This document shows, in pieces, positions 22,441-35,070 of a DNA stretch of 64,000 nucleotides. How positions within the stretch are numbered: position 1 is the first letter of the stretch; every line of letters begins with the position of its first letter. Below the pieces are notes generated by a model. The model saw only the letters and a program-made list of their open reading frames with translations. It had not been told where the DNA came from and did no database searches. The stretch is from assembly GCA_015680685.1 (NCBI GenBank), contig MNCI01008966.1, positions 105,384 to 169,383 on the forward strand, in the 5' to 3' direction. Source of the DNA: Gnetum montanum (Eukaryota > Streptophyta > Gnetopsida > Gnetales > Gnetaceae). The translations under genes were made by a program, and so were the position numbers.

Positions 22441-23889
22441 ATATTCATTCATGAAGATACAAAAAATCACGTTACAAATGCATAAATAATGTTATTATTA
22501 TATCACGGGCTTTTGTATATTGACATTATTGTTACAATGGACAAGGTATGAATGATGCTAACACCTCATTCATAATTATTATATTATAATTATTGTGGAA
22601 TCCAATAAATGTTATGAGATTATTATAATTAGAGAAATAATCCATAATTATAATTTCAGATATTATGGATTGTAAAATTCATTCAAACGACAAACATTTC
22701 ATAATAAATAAAGCCAAGATATGATGAAATATTATTCATAATCCATAATGTTAGAGATATTATTTTTTCATTCATAATGCTAACTCATAATGATTATATC
22801 TTGGTTAGCATTATCCGTAAGATATATATAATGAAATGACTATAAATAATCGACTTTATTTTATGATGAAGTGTTTATAATCATTATCTATAATCATTTA
22901 TGTTTATAATTATAAATATATCATTATATATAACCGAGATTATAAATAATTGAGATAAATATAATCATTGGCTCCCTTGGAGTGACTCTTTAGCTAGGGG
23001 AGATTTATAAATAACTAGTTATTTATGATTAAGGCAAGGCGTGTGTCGATGGAGATCTCATCACTGTTTTCCTTGGCATTGGCTAGGATCATCATAGCAT
23101 GATCTTGTTAGAGATCTTCCCAGGGTCTAGGCTGCCAGAGGTGTAGAAGTTCTCGTTTTTAAAATTTACCAGGTTAACAACCATATCATCTATTAGATTC
23201 CATCAATCAAAGAATATGTACATAAAGAAAAGTCCTCACTACATGCGAGAATGTAAAAAAGAATTATCAAATTTGAACTCTTTAAGTCCTCCCAATAAGC
23301 AGAAAAAATTGTTAAAATTATGACCAAAGTCAGGACGACATCTCAAATTGGCTAATAATTTTTATGTGCTAACAAAAATGCTAACGCTTTTGCATTTTAT
23401 TAAAATGCATATTGCAAACGAAAAAGCAGTCACAATCGTAACAACTAAATGCATCTACTCCATGGTAACTGCTGAATTTCAAAGCACAGCCATAGAAATG
23501 ATAAAACCTACACAAAATATACAAAGAGATAAAGAAAACATGAACTTACAAATGTTTCTTTACATTGAAAAAAGGTGTAGCAAAAGAAGATTACTCAAGA
23601 TAATAGCAGAAAATTACAATTTCAAAATTCCCTGCCACTCCAAAAAGCATTAAAAAAAGAACAGAACCAAACTTTGGAATGTTTTTGCATTGGGAATGTA
23701 AATGTATAAGAAAGCATGCTAAGTACTGATGACAGAAGAGCTCTTCTTGAAGTGAAACTATGAAAATTGCACAAATTCATCAAAATGTAATGTTCAACAC
23801 GTTACAATTCACTATAAAAAATTAACAAAAACACACATAAAAAATTAACCAAACGGATGATGTGCAACTGATTTATTTTCACAATAATG
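22441..23889. other. AT-rich sequence, no gene recognised
   Basis: Positions 22480-22980 are very A+T-rich, with many short ATTATAAT-like words. A plus-strand open stretch at 23348-23653 (about 100 codons) has lysine-rich composition expected by chance in AT-rich DNA and no recognisable motif. The 3' part of the Helitron protein gene that ends at 23890 may once have lain here, but helicase motifs were not found. Confidence 0.45.
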
Positions 23890-25255
23890 AGTTTTGTTGA
23901 CCCATTATTTCTCAACCTCTAATTCCAACATGTTGTGCAACTGATGATGTGTGATTGATAATGTTTTCATCATTTGTCTGAAGTAAAGGACCTTCAAATT
24001 GCAATCTCATTTCTCCATCCTTTTTTGACAATGGAATATAAGGAATGCTATGGAAGATGTTAACATCATCGGTATCATCTAATGCATGCATATCAATCTC
24101 GACATCTCGATAGTATGGATCATTTGCCTTCTTAAAAATCAAAGCTTCATAAACCTATCTCTTGTTGACAATGAAATTATAATCGGTGCCCATTTGATCT
24201 ACTCTTCTCAATATCAAGAAAAGGATGTCTTTAATTCTAAGAGGAAGTATTTTAGTAATATATGTGACCTCCTGAGCAAAGCTAATTATGTAACCTTTAT
24301 ACTTGAACTGTTCACCAACTGCATGTGTAACTTATAAAATGGGATTGATTTTTGTAATTAACATTTCTTCAACCTCAATCAAACAGCCTAGGATAGGTGG
24401 TTGGATACTAGGATCCATATTATTTTCAACAGAAAATCATTTGATTTCACAACCAAAACTGTCAAAAATATTATGTTTCTTTTCCTTAATGCACCTATTG
24501 CATGTGGGTCCTCTACTTCTGGTTGAATCTAATAATATGCTAAGAAACATTTCGTTGCATACATTGCAGGAACGTGAATTTGCAAAACTTCTAACTACAG
24601 TATTAAAATTATGTATTGCTTGAGCAATTTCTGTACTTGCCTTTTGCAATCTTGGGAAAGACTGAATAGGTTTTGAAGAAGGCATTTCCATTGTTGGTGG
24701 ACTGGCAACATCTGTAGCTTCATTTATTCGATGAAATGAATTTTCTTCTTGTCAACGTTGCCTCTTTTGGTGCTCACTCTCACTATAATGTAGTTGTTCT
24801 TGATCTTCTTGCAATTGTTGTTCTTCTTCGTGTGTGATTTCTGGAACAAATGTTGCTTGATTAATAGGCATAGATACATTTCTAATGTCTTGCAAAAAAT
24901 GTTTCAAAATTTAAACTAAAAATTGAATTAAACTATTTACCAACTTGAGTATGGGCAAATACCAACCTGCATTTCTTCTTGATTATTTACATTATTAGTA
25001 TTAATAATGTGGATCATTACATTGGATGAATTTCCAAGTGATGAGAGGGGATTTGAAGTTGACGTAACCTAAAAAAATATATGCAATGTAAGCATGTAAA
25101 TAAAATGAGAAGATTTCCCTATGATAAATATTTGTTTTGAAATATTAAAAAATGCATAAATTACATACTCCTAAATTTCATAGAATTAGTTCTTGTTCTC
25201 GTTCACGTTGTTTTGCTTCTTGTTTTAGAAATCGTCTTCTCTCCTCTGCAGTCAT
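23890..25255 (-). pseudogene. Helitron Rep/helicase protein, N-terminal remnant
   Basis: The minus strand, read from about 25255, encodes an arginine-rich start (MTAEERRRFLKQEAK), then a segment with CNVCNEMF and CNRCIKEKK (zinc-finger-like cysteine pairs, about 24480-24590). Next comes NNMDPS, an IEVEEMLI-like stretch, and finally KKANDPYYRDVEIDMHALDD (about 24130-24070). The order (Cys pairs, NNMDP, EEMLI, NPYYRD) matches the Helitron-like N domain ahead of the Rep nuclease in plant Helitrons, which move by rolling-circle replication. Several stops and frame breaks are present, and no HUH nuclease or helicase motifs follow in the window. This is therefore a truncated, inactive copy. Confidence 0.75.
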
Positions 25256-25269
25256 CGATTCTAGATTTT

Positions 25270-26214
25270 TAGTTTCTATAATCTGTGATCATCCTCTTCT
25301 TCAGCTATGCTCACATGCATGCCCACTGCCATGACCTCCATAAATTGTATTACTTGTTGCAGTAGATGATTGTTGTTGCTGATCTTGAAGAGAGTGTTCT
25401 TCGCCTTCTCTATTGGGATGAATAATAGCAAGATCCATGTTTCTAAAAATGCACAAATTCCAATATTGCGCCTCTTAATCTTGTAAGACAATGCCCAAGT
25501 TCAATATCTATAAATACTATACCACACTAAAACTGTCATCACCCTAATCGTCACCATGATCGTAATAATCACCATTTTTATTAATAATAAATATTTATTA
25601 TTGCCCACTGTTTATAATAAAAATATTCATTATTACTGTAATCGTAACCGTCACTATTTATAATAATAATAACTATTCAATATTACCCATCATTTATAAT
25701 AATAAATATTCATTAGTTACCCATGTCAGGGCCTATGTGTGAGGGAATACAAAGAAACAAATGGGAAGCCTAGGGGTTGGGGGCATTAATCGAATAAAGA
25801 TTCGGCTCCCCTGCAAGGACTCTTTGGCTTTCCTGCACATGGTGCATGCACATGAGAGAATATGAAGAGATGAATGGGGAGTCCAAAGGTCAAGGGCATC
25901 AATTGAATAGAGATTTAGCTCCCTGTAGTGACTCTTTGGCTTCCCTGCATGTGGTGCATGCGCGTGAGGAAATACGAAGAGATGAATGGGGAACCCAAGG
26001 GTCAAGGGGCATCAATCGAATAAAGATTTAGCTTCCTTGTAGTGACTCTTTAGCTTTTTGGCTTTTTAGATTTGGCTCCCCTGCAGTGACTCTTTGGCTC
26101 CCCTGCACGTGGTGTGTTACATGGAGGGCAACAAATCCACTCCCCCTCCCCCCTATCCTATGAGAACATGGAGGGCGACAAATCCACTCCCCTCTCCCCC
26201 CTATCCTATGAGAT
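25270..26214. repeat. Helitron-associated repeat block, copy 2, with minisatellite
   Basis: Adjacent to the start of the Helitron protein remnant, this block repeats the order seen at 21770-22400: the TTACTTGTTGCAG segment, degenerate ATCGTAACCGTCAC words, TAA-rich sequence, then minisatellite units from about 25735. It closes with two copies of a CT-rich 50-bp phrase around GACAAATCCACTCCC (about 26115-26212). Relative to the minus-strand protein gene it lies on the 5' side. Confidence 0.6.
25735..26110. repeat. Minisatellite of about 115-125 bp units (first large array)
   Basis: About three units, each with GTGAGG.AATAC, AAGAGA..AATGGGGA, GGGGCATCAATCGAATA, AGATT.AGCTCCC and GACTCTTTGGCT, ending in GGTGCATGC. 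GC content is well above the surrounding DNA. The same unit recurs at 22150-22400 and 26990-27660. Confidence 0.8.
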
Positions 26215-26760
26215 GAGTTGGTACAATTATTGCAACAAACATTACAGAGCTGTATAATAACATTGAGCAATATGCAAAATACAATGATAACTGTGAACTC
26301 AATATGCCTAATCCTCCAATTGCGCAAAACAAACTTCCTATGCAATTCTACTTTGGAGATGTTTAGCATCTGAAATCTTTCTATATATTTGCACAGAGAA
26401 AGGAGGATGAATCTTTAAAAAATCAATGGTCTTGACTCCAGATAATGCAACAAACGTTAGACCTGTAAGTTCTCTTATGGAGCGGTTTCGCTGGCTATGA
26501 GTAGAATTTAATTATTTTTTTATTTTTTAAATTATCATCACTATTTGCATTCCAAATAATATATACTGGTAAACATAAATTGGTTAAAATAAAATTTTAT
26601 ATATTTTGTATATGTTGATGAAGGAATACATTGCACAATTATTACAACAAACATTACAGAGCTGTATAATAGCATTGAGCAAAAGGTAAAATACAATGAT
26701 AACTATGAACTCAATATGCCTAATCCTCCAATTGCGTAAAATGAACTTCTTGTGCAATTC
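26215..26760. repeat. Repeated segment shared with 21053-21440 (two partial copies)
   Basis: Positions 26215-26465 and 26490-26760 each match parts of 21053-21440, including AACAAACATTACAGAGCTGT and GATAATGCAACAAACGTTA. They are separated by a short different sequence. The second copy runs directly into the TATAAATATTGTACCAC start of the next Helitron-associated block. Confidence 0.7.
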
Positions 26761-27775
26761 TATAAATATTGTACCACACCAAAATCATCATCACCCTAAT
26801 CGTCACCATGATCATAACCGTCACAATTTTTATTAATAATAAATGTTCATTATTGCCCACTACTTATAATAAAAAATATTCATTATTACTGTAATCGTAA
26901 CCATCACCGTTTATAATAATAATAACTATTCAATATTACCCATCATTTATAATAATAAATATTCATTGGTTACCCACGTCGAGGCCTACATGTGAGGGAA
27001 TACAAAGAAACAAATGGGAAGCCTAGGGGTCAGGGGCATTAATCGAATAAAGATTCGACTCTCCTACAATGACTCTTTAGCTTCCTTGCACATGGTGCAT
27101 GCACATGAGAGAATACGAAAAGATAAATGGGGAGCCCAAGGGTCAAGGGCATCAATTAAATAGAGATTCCGCTCCCCTGTAGTAACTCTTTGGCTCCCTT
27201 GCATGTGGTGCATGCCCGTGAGGAAATACGAAGAGACGAATGGGGAGCCCAAGGATTTGGGGGCATCAATCTAATAGAGATTTAGCTCCCTTGTAGTGAC
27301 TCTTTGGCTTTTTGACTTTTCAGATTTGGGTCCCCTGCAATCGAATAAAGATTTAGCTCCCCTACAATGACTCTTTGGCTTCCCTGCACATGGTGCATGC
27401 ACATGAGAGAATATGAAAAGATGAATGGGGAGCCCAAGGGTCAAGGGCATCAATTAAATAGAGATTTAGCTCCCTTGCAGTGACTCTTTGGCTCCCCTGC
27501 ATGTGGTGCATGTGCGTGAGGAAATACGAAGAGACGAATGGGGAGCCTAACGAGGGGCGTTAATCGAATAGAGATTTAGCTCCCTTGTAGTGACTCTTTG
27601 GTTTTTTGACTTTTCAAATTCAGCTCCCCTGTAGTGACTCTTTAGCTCCCCTGCACATGGTGTGTTACATGGAGGGCGACAAATCCACTCTCCCCTCCCC
27701 CCTATCCTATGAGAACATGGAGGGCGACAAATCCACTCCCCTCTCCCCTCCTATCCTATGAGACAAGTTGGCCTC
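26761..27775. repeat. Helitron-associated repeat block, copy 3, with the longest minisatellite array
   Basis: Same order as at 25500-26214: degenerate ATCGTAACCGTCAC words, TAA-rich sequence, then five to six minisatellite units (about 26990-27660), then two CT-rich phrases around GACAAATCCACTC (about 27670-27765). No protein remnant is present, so this copy resembles a non-autonomous derivative of the same family. Confidence 0.65.
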
Positions 27776-27784
27776 TTGGTAAAA

Positions 27785-27867
27785 ATAAATAGAAGGAGGT
27801 GTTAGATGCCTTTGGAGCTTTCAAATTAATAGTCTTACCACTAGGCTAACACCTCATTTCTATTTAT
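27785..27867. repeat. Short inverted repeat (22-nt arms)
   Basis: ATAAATAGAAGGAGGTGTTAG (27785-27805) pairs with CTAACACCTCATTTCTATTTAT (27846-27867) around a 40-base loop. On the minus strand the right arm and loop contain TTAGCCTAGTGG, which resembles a pol III box A, but no box B follows. It may be a tRNA-derived relic or a tiny MITE. Confidence 0.5.
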
Positions 27868-28954
27868 AAGAATTAGATGAGTATAACAATTATCCCTTAA
27901 GTGTGATTCAAGTTGTTAACCTTTTGCATAACAAGACAAGGAGTAACTCAACCCCAAAATGATCAAGTGTTAGAAGTGTGTGTCATAATGTGAAAGAAAG
28001 AGCCATAAGTACACCCCAAGACATATATTTAACATGATAAATTAGAAAAATTATAGATGAATATAATGGTGTCTCGAGTGTGACTTGAACTGACAATTTG
28101 TTGCCTAATAGAATACAAAATGTTGAGGAAATCAATCTATTGGCAAATACATACCTAATCTTCAAAGTTGTTAACATTTTTAAAATATTCTATTTATTGA
28201 TATTCTTTTGTGACTCTTAGTTAAGATAGAGAGACAACTTCTTTTGATGATGTTGTTTCCATCCACCTAGTGTTAATCATTTTATGGAATGTCATATGAC
28301 TTACTAACAAACTTCTTCCAAAAGTTGCCAAGTGATTTTTTTCACACCAATAATTTTTCTTGATTTTATTCTTCTTTAAGAGATTAAAATTTTTAATTCA
28401 AAAATAGTTATGGTTGGTAACAACACATATAGTGTTATTTATCCATCATATAAGGGTCAAGGTGGTGTAGCTTTTATGATTAATTACTTTTGGTCTAATA
28501 AAATTCTCTTTTTAGACAAAAATAATTCTATATTGTGGGTAGTTCTTTAAGGTGTTTTATGTCCTATTATACTTGCAAAATTTTTCCTCTTAATTCTACA
28601 AATAGAATTACTCTATAGTATTTTTGTTCAAAGCTTGCCAAACATTTCTAGCTTTTTATGGTGATTTTAAACATCATTATCATCATCATAGCCTTGTTCC
28701 AACAAAATGAGGTCACTTAAATGAGTTATTTTTTTTCCTTCACCTCTATGAAGAGCTAGATCTTTATTTATTTGTAATTTCTTTAAATCATCTTCGATCA
28801 TTTTTCCCATATCTTGATTATTGCACATCGCCTATAAGGAATGCCCTAGCATTTACAAAATTTGTAAAAAAAAAAACCTTATAAAAAGTGGATCTATATC
28901 AATTGAGGAAACTTGTATTTCTCATTCACAAATTCATCTTTCTTCACTTTTTGA
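27868..28954. other. AT-rich intergenic DNA, nothing recognised
   Basis: No supported reading frame, RNA gene or repeat structure was seen in this stretch. Confidence 0.5.
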
Positions 28955-29098
28955 AAGCATCATGCAAAAAATGAAACACTTGTATCATGCAAAACATGAA
29001 ACACTCTCTACTTCTGAAAGACATCCATCATGCAAAACATGAAACACTCTCTACTTCTAAAAGACATCCATCATTCAAAACATGAAATACTCTCTAAT
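28955..29098. repeat. Degenerate tandem repeat of about 47-50 bp
   Basis: Three to four units around CATGCAAAACATGAAACACT and CTCTACTTCT.AAAGACATC. The central two are nearly identical and the outer ones are diverged or incomplete. Confidence 0.8.
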
Positions 29099-29277
29099 TA
29101 GTACTTTTTGCCCCTAAACCCCCTTTGATCCACCTCTCAAATACATGCTCCTACACTAGTTTTTTGTTAGCCACACTGCACCTTCCCAACTGCCCACAGA
29201 CTAAACACTAGTTTTTGTAATCCATGCAACCTTCCCCACTCCTCGCACATTACAAAATTTGACTTTCTATTCCCCAT

Positions 29278-30278
29278 TGATAAGTAACAAGTACCCCTAC
29301 ATCCAACCATATGAATCACAAGCATTCATACATGATCTAGTCAAATTCCATGGATGGGACTAGTTGTGGCATCTAGATTGTTAAGCATTGATCGTAGGAT
29401 GCTGTCTTCCCACTTGGAATAGTGGTAGCTTTTTCACGTATGGTTTAGTCCAAAGTGAGGCATATGATAATTGATGTTGTTTGGCCTTTAATACTCCTAG
29501 TTGTGAACATGATGAAGGTTGAAAATATAAATCTAAATCTAAGTATTGATAGTAATGTAAATCTACTCTAGCCTAGAGTGAGGAGCATTCGATCTTGGCT
29601 TATCATACATGTCTTTGGCTCATGTAACCATTACCAGGTTACCAAGTGTTATGCTATTGGGGAAACTAAGTAATAACACTATTGGGATTACCAAATGATT
29701 ACACTTCAACGCTTGAAACTAGTCGTACTCATTTTGCTTTACTAATAAACAAGAGAGTAAAGTATTTGGAAATGTAAATGATTAAACTAAGAAAATAGTA
29801 AAAACTATGCTAAGTAAAATAGTAAAAATAAGTGGATGCTATAATGAAGAAAAGCAATCTCAATCTTTATTTTTGATTATGAATTGTGTCCAACTATACT
29901 TCACTTGAATAAATATTATGTACAACTATTCAACACCACATTGTGGGCATTCACTCTCTATTGCCAAAACTATGAAACGAAACTACAAAAATCTACCTAA
30001 GGATGGAATAAAACTTATGCAGATCTGTGCACCCAAGTGTTGTATTTATAGGCTACACACATCCTGTGATATCATATGTACAATGATGTAGCATGTGCTA
30101 CGATATTAGATATACGACATCGTAGATATGATATCATAGTTACAATATTGTAAGTGAACAAAAATTAACTTTATCAAATAGATGCAATGTAGCAGCCAAC
30201 TAAGACACACCAATAGGGATGCTACAACATAAATGCGATGTAGCATCTATGATATCTCAGCCAACTGATGATTCATCA
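29278..30278 (-). repeat. 3' LTR of element E2
   Basis: In element orientation it runs from TGATGAATCATCAG (30278) to CTTATCA (29278), about 1 kb. U3 (about 30260-30060) contains ATGTAGCATC and GATATC-like palindromes. A TATA box (TATAAATAC, minus strand, 30050-30042) follows directly. It is closely similar to the LTR at 1786-2876. Confidence 0.85.
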
Positions 30279-32047
30279 TACCCGCACGATTGACTAAATA
30301 GTCGTCCTCGAGTTAATAGGATAGGATCAAGCTTTCTTTACAAAATTGGAAAAGTACAAGATTATTGATTGACTCTAACTACTGACTAACTCTAAGTGCC
30401 ATAGTGGTATGTACAAAAAATGACATAGTTACATGACAAAACAAAAAACAAAATTTGAAGTGGTTTGATGTAGTTCATATTTCAGGTGGTGGCGGCTCTT
30501 CCATCAACTTCTTCCCTTTATTGTCAAGCTTCTGGAAAGTTTCTCCTCTTATGTCCTTGTCTTCTTTTTCCATATGTCCTCTCTACTAAGTATGACATAG
30601 AGACTCTTTCAATCTTAATTATTACATTGGCCTCTTTATTTCACCAAAATTGGTACATTTCTCCTAAGTTCCATTCACCATTGTTAGTTAGGGTGGGTCA
30701 TAGTGGAGACACATGGAGTTGCATCTTTATAGCTTTCATGTTGTGAAGGTCCTCCTTTTGGTGGTCTCTTTGGGGCTATTTGTGATCAACAAGGGTATGA
30801 AAGTATTAGAATGTTCACACTATCCCTTAATAGCTCTTTACCTTCCTCATACCTTTGGTTAGATCAAGTTCTTATCATATAATGATTGCAGAGTTAGAAA
30901 AATTTGCGAAAAAGGAACCCCGCAGGTGTTATATCTTTTAGTTACTTATGGCCTTCTATTGTTTTCTTTGCTTATTATGGCCTAAAATAGTTGATATGGT
31001 CTATTAGGAGTATTATCTAAATATTATTGACCTTAGTTTGAATGATTAACTTTAAGATTCTTATAATGTCTTTGTACTTACCCGTCATAGTATCTTCTAG
31101 CATTAAGAATTTTAGGCTCAAATTTTTAAATTTTTGCTTATATCACACAATGCACTGGTAGGCCATTGTTACCCCCATGACTAAGTTGAGTGCTCTAGGA
31201 TCAACAAGATTTAAGAATTTTTGAAATAAGAGCTACGAGGACGAAGTTATGGCCTTTGGAAGCTAGTGTGCAAGAGTTCTGAAAAAAAATTGCAAAAACT
31301 CTCTTGTTGCAAAATGAGGAAGTGAAAAATTTCACTAACTCACACACATATATACTATTTTTATATGCATGACATCGTAGATCATACATAATAGATATGA
31401 CATCATAACTATGATGTCATCGTTAAAAATTTCAAATTTTTCATTGATTTTTTTCAGGGAAAAACTAAGTCAATGGAATATTTGGAAGATGTAAAGCTTA
31501 TCTAGAGAGTCATGGCCATTAATGATGCACAATTTTGAAAAATTTGGCATTCAAAGTTCTTGAAGAAGGAATCTTGGACAATGAAAGTTTATTGTATAAT
31601 GACTTTCTGATGTATGGACAAAGTATTAGAGATTGCATGAAGTATTTACTAGATTTTTGATGATCTTGGAAGGCACAAGATGATGTGGAATTTCTTGGTA
31701 AGTATGAAATACAAGAGTTATACAAGTGGATCCTCCTCAAAGTAGGCTCCAGCCCTTAATTCCCTTGTATAACCATGCCTAAAAGTGTCCTTAGGCACTC
31801 AAGGAGTTGAATGTAAGACATACCTGTCTAGCAAAACACACATGTTAATATCACCAGATTGGGAAAATAATGCTATATTATACAAAACCACAAGTTATGA
31901 TTAAATATACAATGAGGTGAGATAGACTAAAGAAAGGATTGGTGAACTTGGGATGTGAGGTATCTTACCATAAGCATAATGAATCCTTATGTGTTATTAA
32001 TGGTTAAAGTAATAATTAGTCCTTCTTTCCAAGATTCAAACCAAGTT
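29278..32047 (-). mobile_element. Ty3/gypsy-type LTR retrotransposon, 3' part, minus strand (element E2)
   Basis: Reading leftward from 32047: spacer matching 1-300 and 57446-57740; an internal palindrome cluster with a TATA-like run (about 31440-31340); a polypurine-like motif (about 31185-31165); an ORF2-start remnant (about 30785); the proline-rich ORF2 end (about 30495-30480); a polypurine tract; and an LTR (29278-30278). ORF2 carries a large internal deletion similar to that of E1, so both may belong to one deletion subfamily. The upstream part is missing where the host element starts at 32048, which suggests the host inserted here. The other half would then lie right of the window. Confidence 0.8.
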
Positions 32048-32919
32048 TGATAAATTGAGTTTTTTTCATTGGCCATGATATTGGGTATCTGTATCAGAGC
32101 TGTGATATCAGGGCACAAGATATGATGTCGCGTATTGGATATCGTAGACATGTGCGGGCCTATAAATATAACACTTATGTGCACCGTCCACATATAGTTT
32201 CATTTCAAACTTAGAAAAATTACATCAGTTTGTTTTCTCAATTTTAGCACTTAGCACTTAGGAGTGTATGCCCATAGTGTGATGTTTAGTAATTCAACAG
32301 AGTCTTTATTCAAGTGGAATGTACTTGGACATATTTCATGCATGAAAATAAAGATCAAGACTACTTCACATCATTGCAACATCACTTAATCTTTATTGTT
32401 TACACTTAGAATAATTTTACCACTTTCACTTAGCTAATTATTTACTATTTTCTTTAGTTATTGATTTACTATGCATTTTACTATTCCTGTTGTTAAGTGA
32501 AATGAGTATGANNNNNNNNNNNNNNNNNNNNNNNNNNNNNNNNNNNNNNNNNNNNNNNNNNNNNNNTAGTAGTTACATGAAGTCAAAGGTGTGAATAAAA
32601 GGTGAGGACCAACTGCTCATCACGTAGGCTAGATTAGATTTTGTTTACTATTACTTAGATTTAGAAACTACTACCTTTACTTTCCATTTACTTCATGATT
32701 TCTAGGAGAAATATGGCCAACACAACATCATTATCATATGCCTCACCATGAGTTAAACCATATGTATTGATTTTACTAGCTCATGTGGGAAGATAACAAT
32801 CGTGAACTCTAACCAATTACTTGAATAATTACATTGCCTTGTCCAAAAAATTTAATTGAGATCATGTGTGAACACTCGTATCTCATATGGTTGAGTGTTG
32901 GATACTCCACCACTCATCA
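32048..32919 (+). repeat. 5' LTR of host element (contains the assembly gap)
   Basis: It begins TGATAAATTGAG and ends CCACTCATCA. A GATATC-like cluster (about 32079-32155) lies just 5' of the TATA box TATAAATATA (32161-32170). The 55-N gap at 32512-32566 falls inside it, so 872 bp is only nominal. Confidence 0.8.
32512..32566. other. Assembly gap (55 N)
   Basis: A run of N within the host element's 5' LTR. The true length is unknown. Confidence 0.99.
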
Positions 32920-32939
32920 TTGGTGCTGTTGCTAAAGAC
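32920..32939 (+). promoter_or_regulatory. Primer-binding site of host element
   Basis: TTGGTGCTGTTGCTAAAGAC follows the LTR end directly. It is a decayed form of the TTGGCACCGTTGC.GGGGAC site of elements A and B, which resembles the tRNA-Asp-type primer site of Athila-like plant elements. Confidence 0.7.
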
Positions 32940-33058
32940 TTGCCAATGTTATGCTAAGTAATTGATTTCTCAAAGTTTGTTGTGTCTAAAACACAAAGTC
33001 AAATCCTACAACTATAACTAAAGCACACTTAACACATCATGTCTAAAAACTATAAAAT

Positions 33059-35070
33059 ATGGCTTCACACAAAGATCAATCATCACTTGCCAAGGATACA
33101 AGAAGGAGCAATGATAGAATTATTGATGAAGAAGAATGGAGAATGCCAATGTAGACAAGAATCATTTATGCTCATACTAATCCTTACCATCTAGACTTCA
33201 CTTTCATCTTCCATCAAGATAATCAAATGAGGTGGAGAGATATGCAAGGCAGCATAGTCCTACCTCTAGAATGTGCAACATTGAACATGCTAAAAACTGC
33301 TCTAAGGGGAATGCATTTGGACTAGATCTAGGAAGGGTATCATGTAACTCAACACATGACCAGACCCTATGAACCCACAAAGGAGCAGATGAGAAGAGAT
33401 GCTATTATCAAAATCAAACATATACACAACAAAGGAAAGTAGGCCAACACTTTTGTTGTCATAGAAGAACTTGATGTTGATCAATTCATTTCAGAACAAC
33501 TCCACCAGAACCATGAGGAGCCATCAAAAACACCTATCATTAGACAAGAGGAACCTATCAAAGTGTAACTTCATTCTAGCAAAGACACACAAGGGAGATG
33601 TTACTAACTCAAGATATAAGGGGTTTAGGGTTTAGGGTTCTTAGGGTTTAGGATTTAGGATTTAGGGTTTAGGGTTTAGGGTTCCTACTAAATCTTATAG
33701 AGAAACAAACATGAGTCATTAAAGGAGAACAAGCCAACACCGTTCTCTTGCCACCTCATCTACCTTATCATGATCATTGGAGGACTTTGATAGGAGACGA
33801 CACAAGTACAAGGACTCTGATAGGAAAGAAAGGTGGACTCATGGTCATCATGATTGATATTTAAGGTACTTTGATTTAGAGGATGAAGAATATGAATGAA
33901 GAAGATGAAGAGATAGAAGAGAGGATCAAGAGAGGCATAAGCATAGAAGGGCTCATCACTACAATAGAGCATATGAACCTGATCACGATGATGAACCCCT
34001 TATGGAAATTTGAAGCATCATCACTATTTAGGAAGCTAATTATATACCAACTAGGCATGTAAGGGATAGTTGAAGCAAATAGCTAGACATGAACAACATG
34101 CCACAATTTGAAGGTGATTACAATGTAGATCCACAACATTACCTTTAAGCATTCCATGATGCTTGTGCCCTTCAAAACATAGAGAGTGATTAGTAGAAAT
34201 TGAAGTTGTTTCCTTGAATACTTATGAAGGATATAGGTCTCTGGAACTTGAATCCATCATACACTAGAGTACCATGCTTGACATCTTTAATGACAAATAT
34301 TAGACCTATTCATGAGTGTTAAATCTAAGAAAACAAATCCAAGGCTAGAAACAAGGAACTCACGAAACCCTTAATGTGACAATGGGCAGATATTATTCAC
34401 TATTACACAGATGCCCAAGCTACAGATTTTCATCAAAGGAACAACTTAGGCACATCATAGATGGGCTGAGAAGCAAAACCAAAGAGATCCTTAGGGTTTA
34501 CGCCCAAGGAAGATTATCAAAATTAACTGCCCATCATATTTAAAGACTAATCGACCAAGTGGCAAAAGAGGAAGGAGAACTTAGAAAAAGGGAATCAACC
34601 AAAGAGTATAACAAAGATTAATCAATATTAAAGAAATATGTATGAATATGTGACAAATAAGAGGATAAAACCTTAAATGATGTTATCTAGCAAAAGACTC
34701 TACCAATCCAGAAGTATGTAAATGACATTGTAGTTAAGGTAGAGAAAATGTGGGATTTTGTTAATGAAAAATTCACAACTATATTAAAGATAGTGGAGGA
34801 ACAAATTGAATAAGCATTAGGAAAAGATAAAGACAAAAGAAAGAAGAAAGAACTTGGACGTAAAGGTAAAGTTTCTTTAGTGGCTGAGTGCTCAGATACT
34901 AGCTCTACAGATGATGAAGGTTGTAATGTGTGCTATTAGAAACATCCTAAGGGATGTTGTTTAGTCATGGCACATTTGCAAGAAACAGAGGCATACACAC
35001 TTAATCCCAAATTTGTTCAAGAAAAAATGCCCAAATGGTTACCTTATCCTCAAGGTAACTACCAATAAAA
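33059..35070 (+). pseudogene. gag of host element, broken
   Basis: An ATG at 33059 starts MASHKDQSS, but stops follow within about 30 codons and throughout. From about 33970 the frame fragments DDEPLMEI, NNMPQFEGDYNVDPQHYL and AFHDACA align with the intact stretch of gag in element B (48454-48640). A CCHC-like zinc knuckle, C-x2-C-x3-H-x4-C, reads around 34924-34965 with one stop inside it. Gag would form the virus-like particle and package element RNA. The N-terminal portion (33059-33600) seems longer than that of A and B and is separated from the core by a telomere-like repeat. Confidence 0.75.
33621..33683 (+). repeat. Degenerate interstitial telomere repeat (TTTAGGG)n
   Basis: About nine TTTAGGG-type units, some changed to TTTAGGA or TTCTTAGGG, lie inside the host element's gag region. 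TTTAGGG is the common plant telomere unit. No equivalent is seen at this place in elements A and B. Confidence 0.9.

Noticed and set aside
23348-23653. Plus-strand 101-codon frame
   Set aside because: The lysine- and isoleucine-rich composition fits chance opening in AT-rich DNA, and no motif or splice context supports it.
33621-33683. True chromosome end
   Set aside because: Units are few and degenerate, and retroelement sequence continues on both sides.
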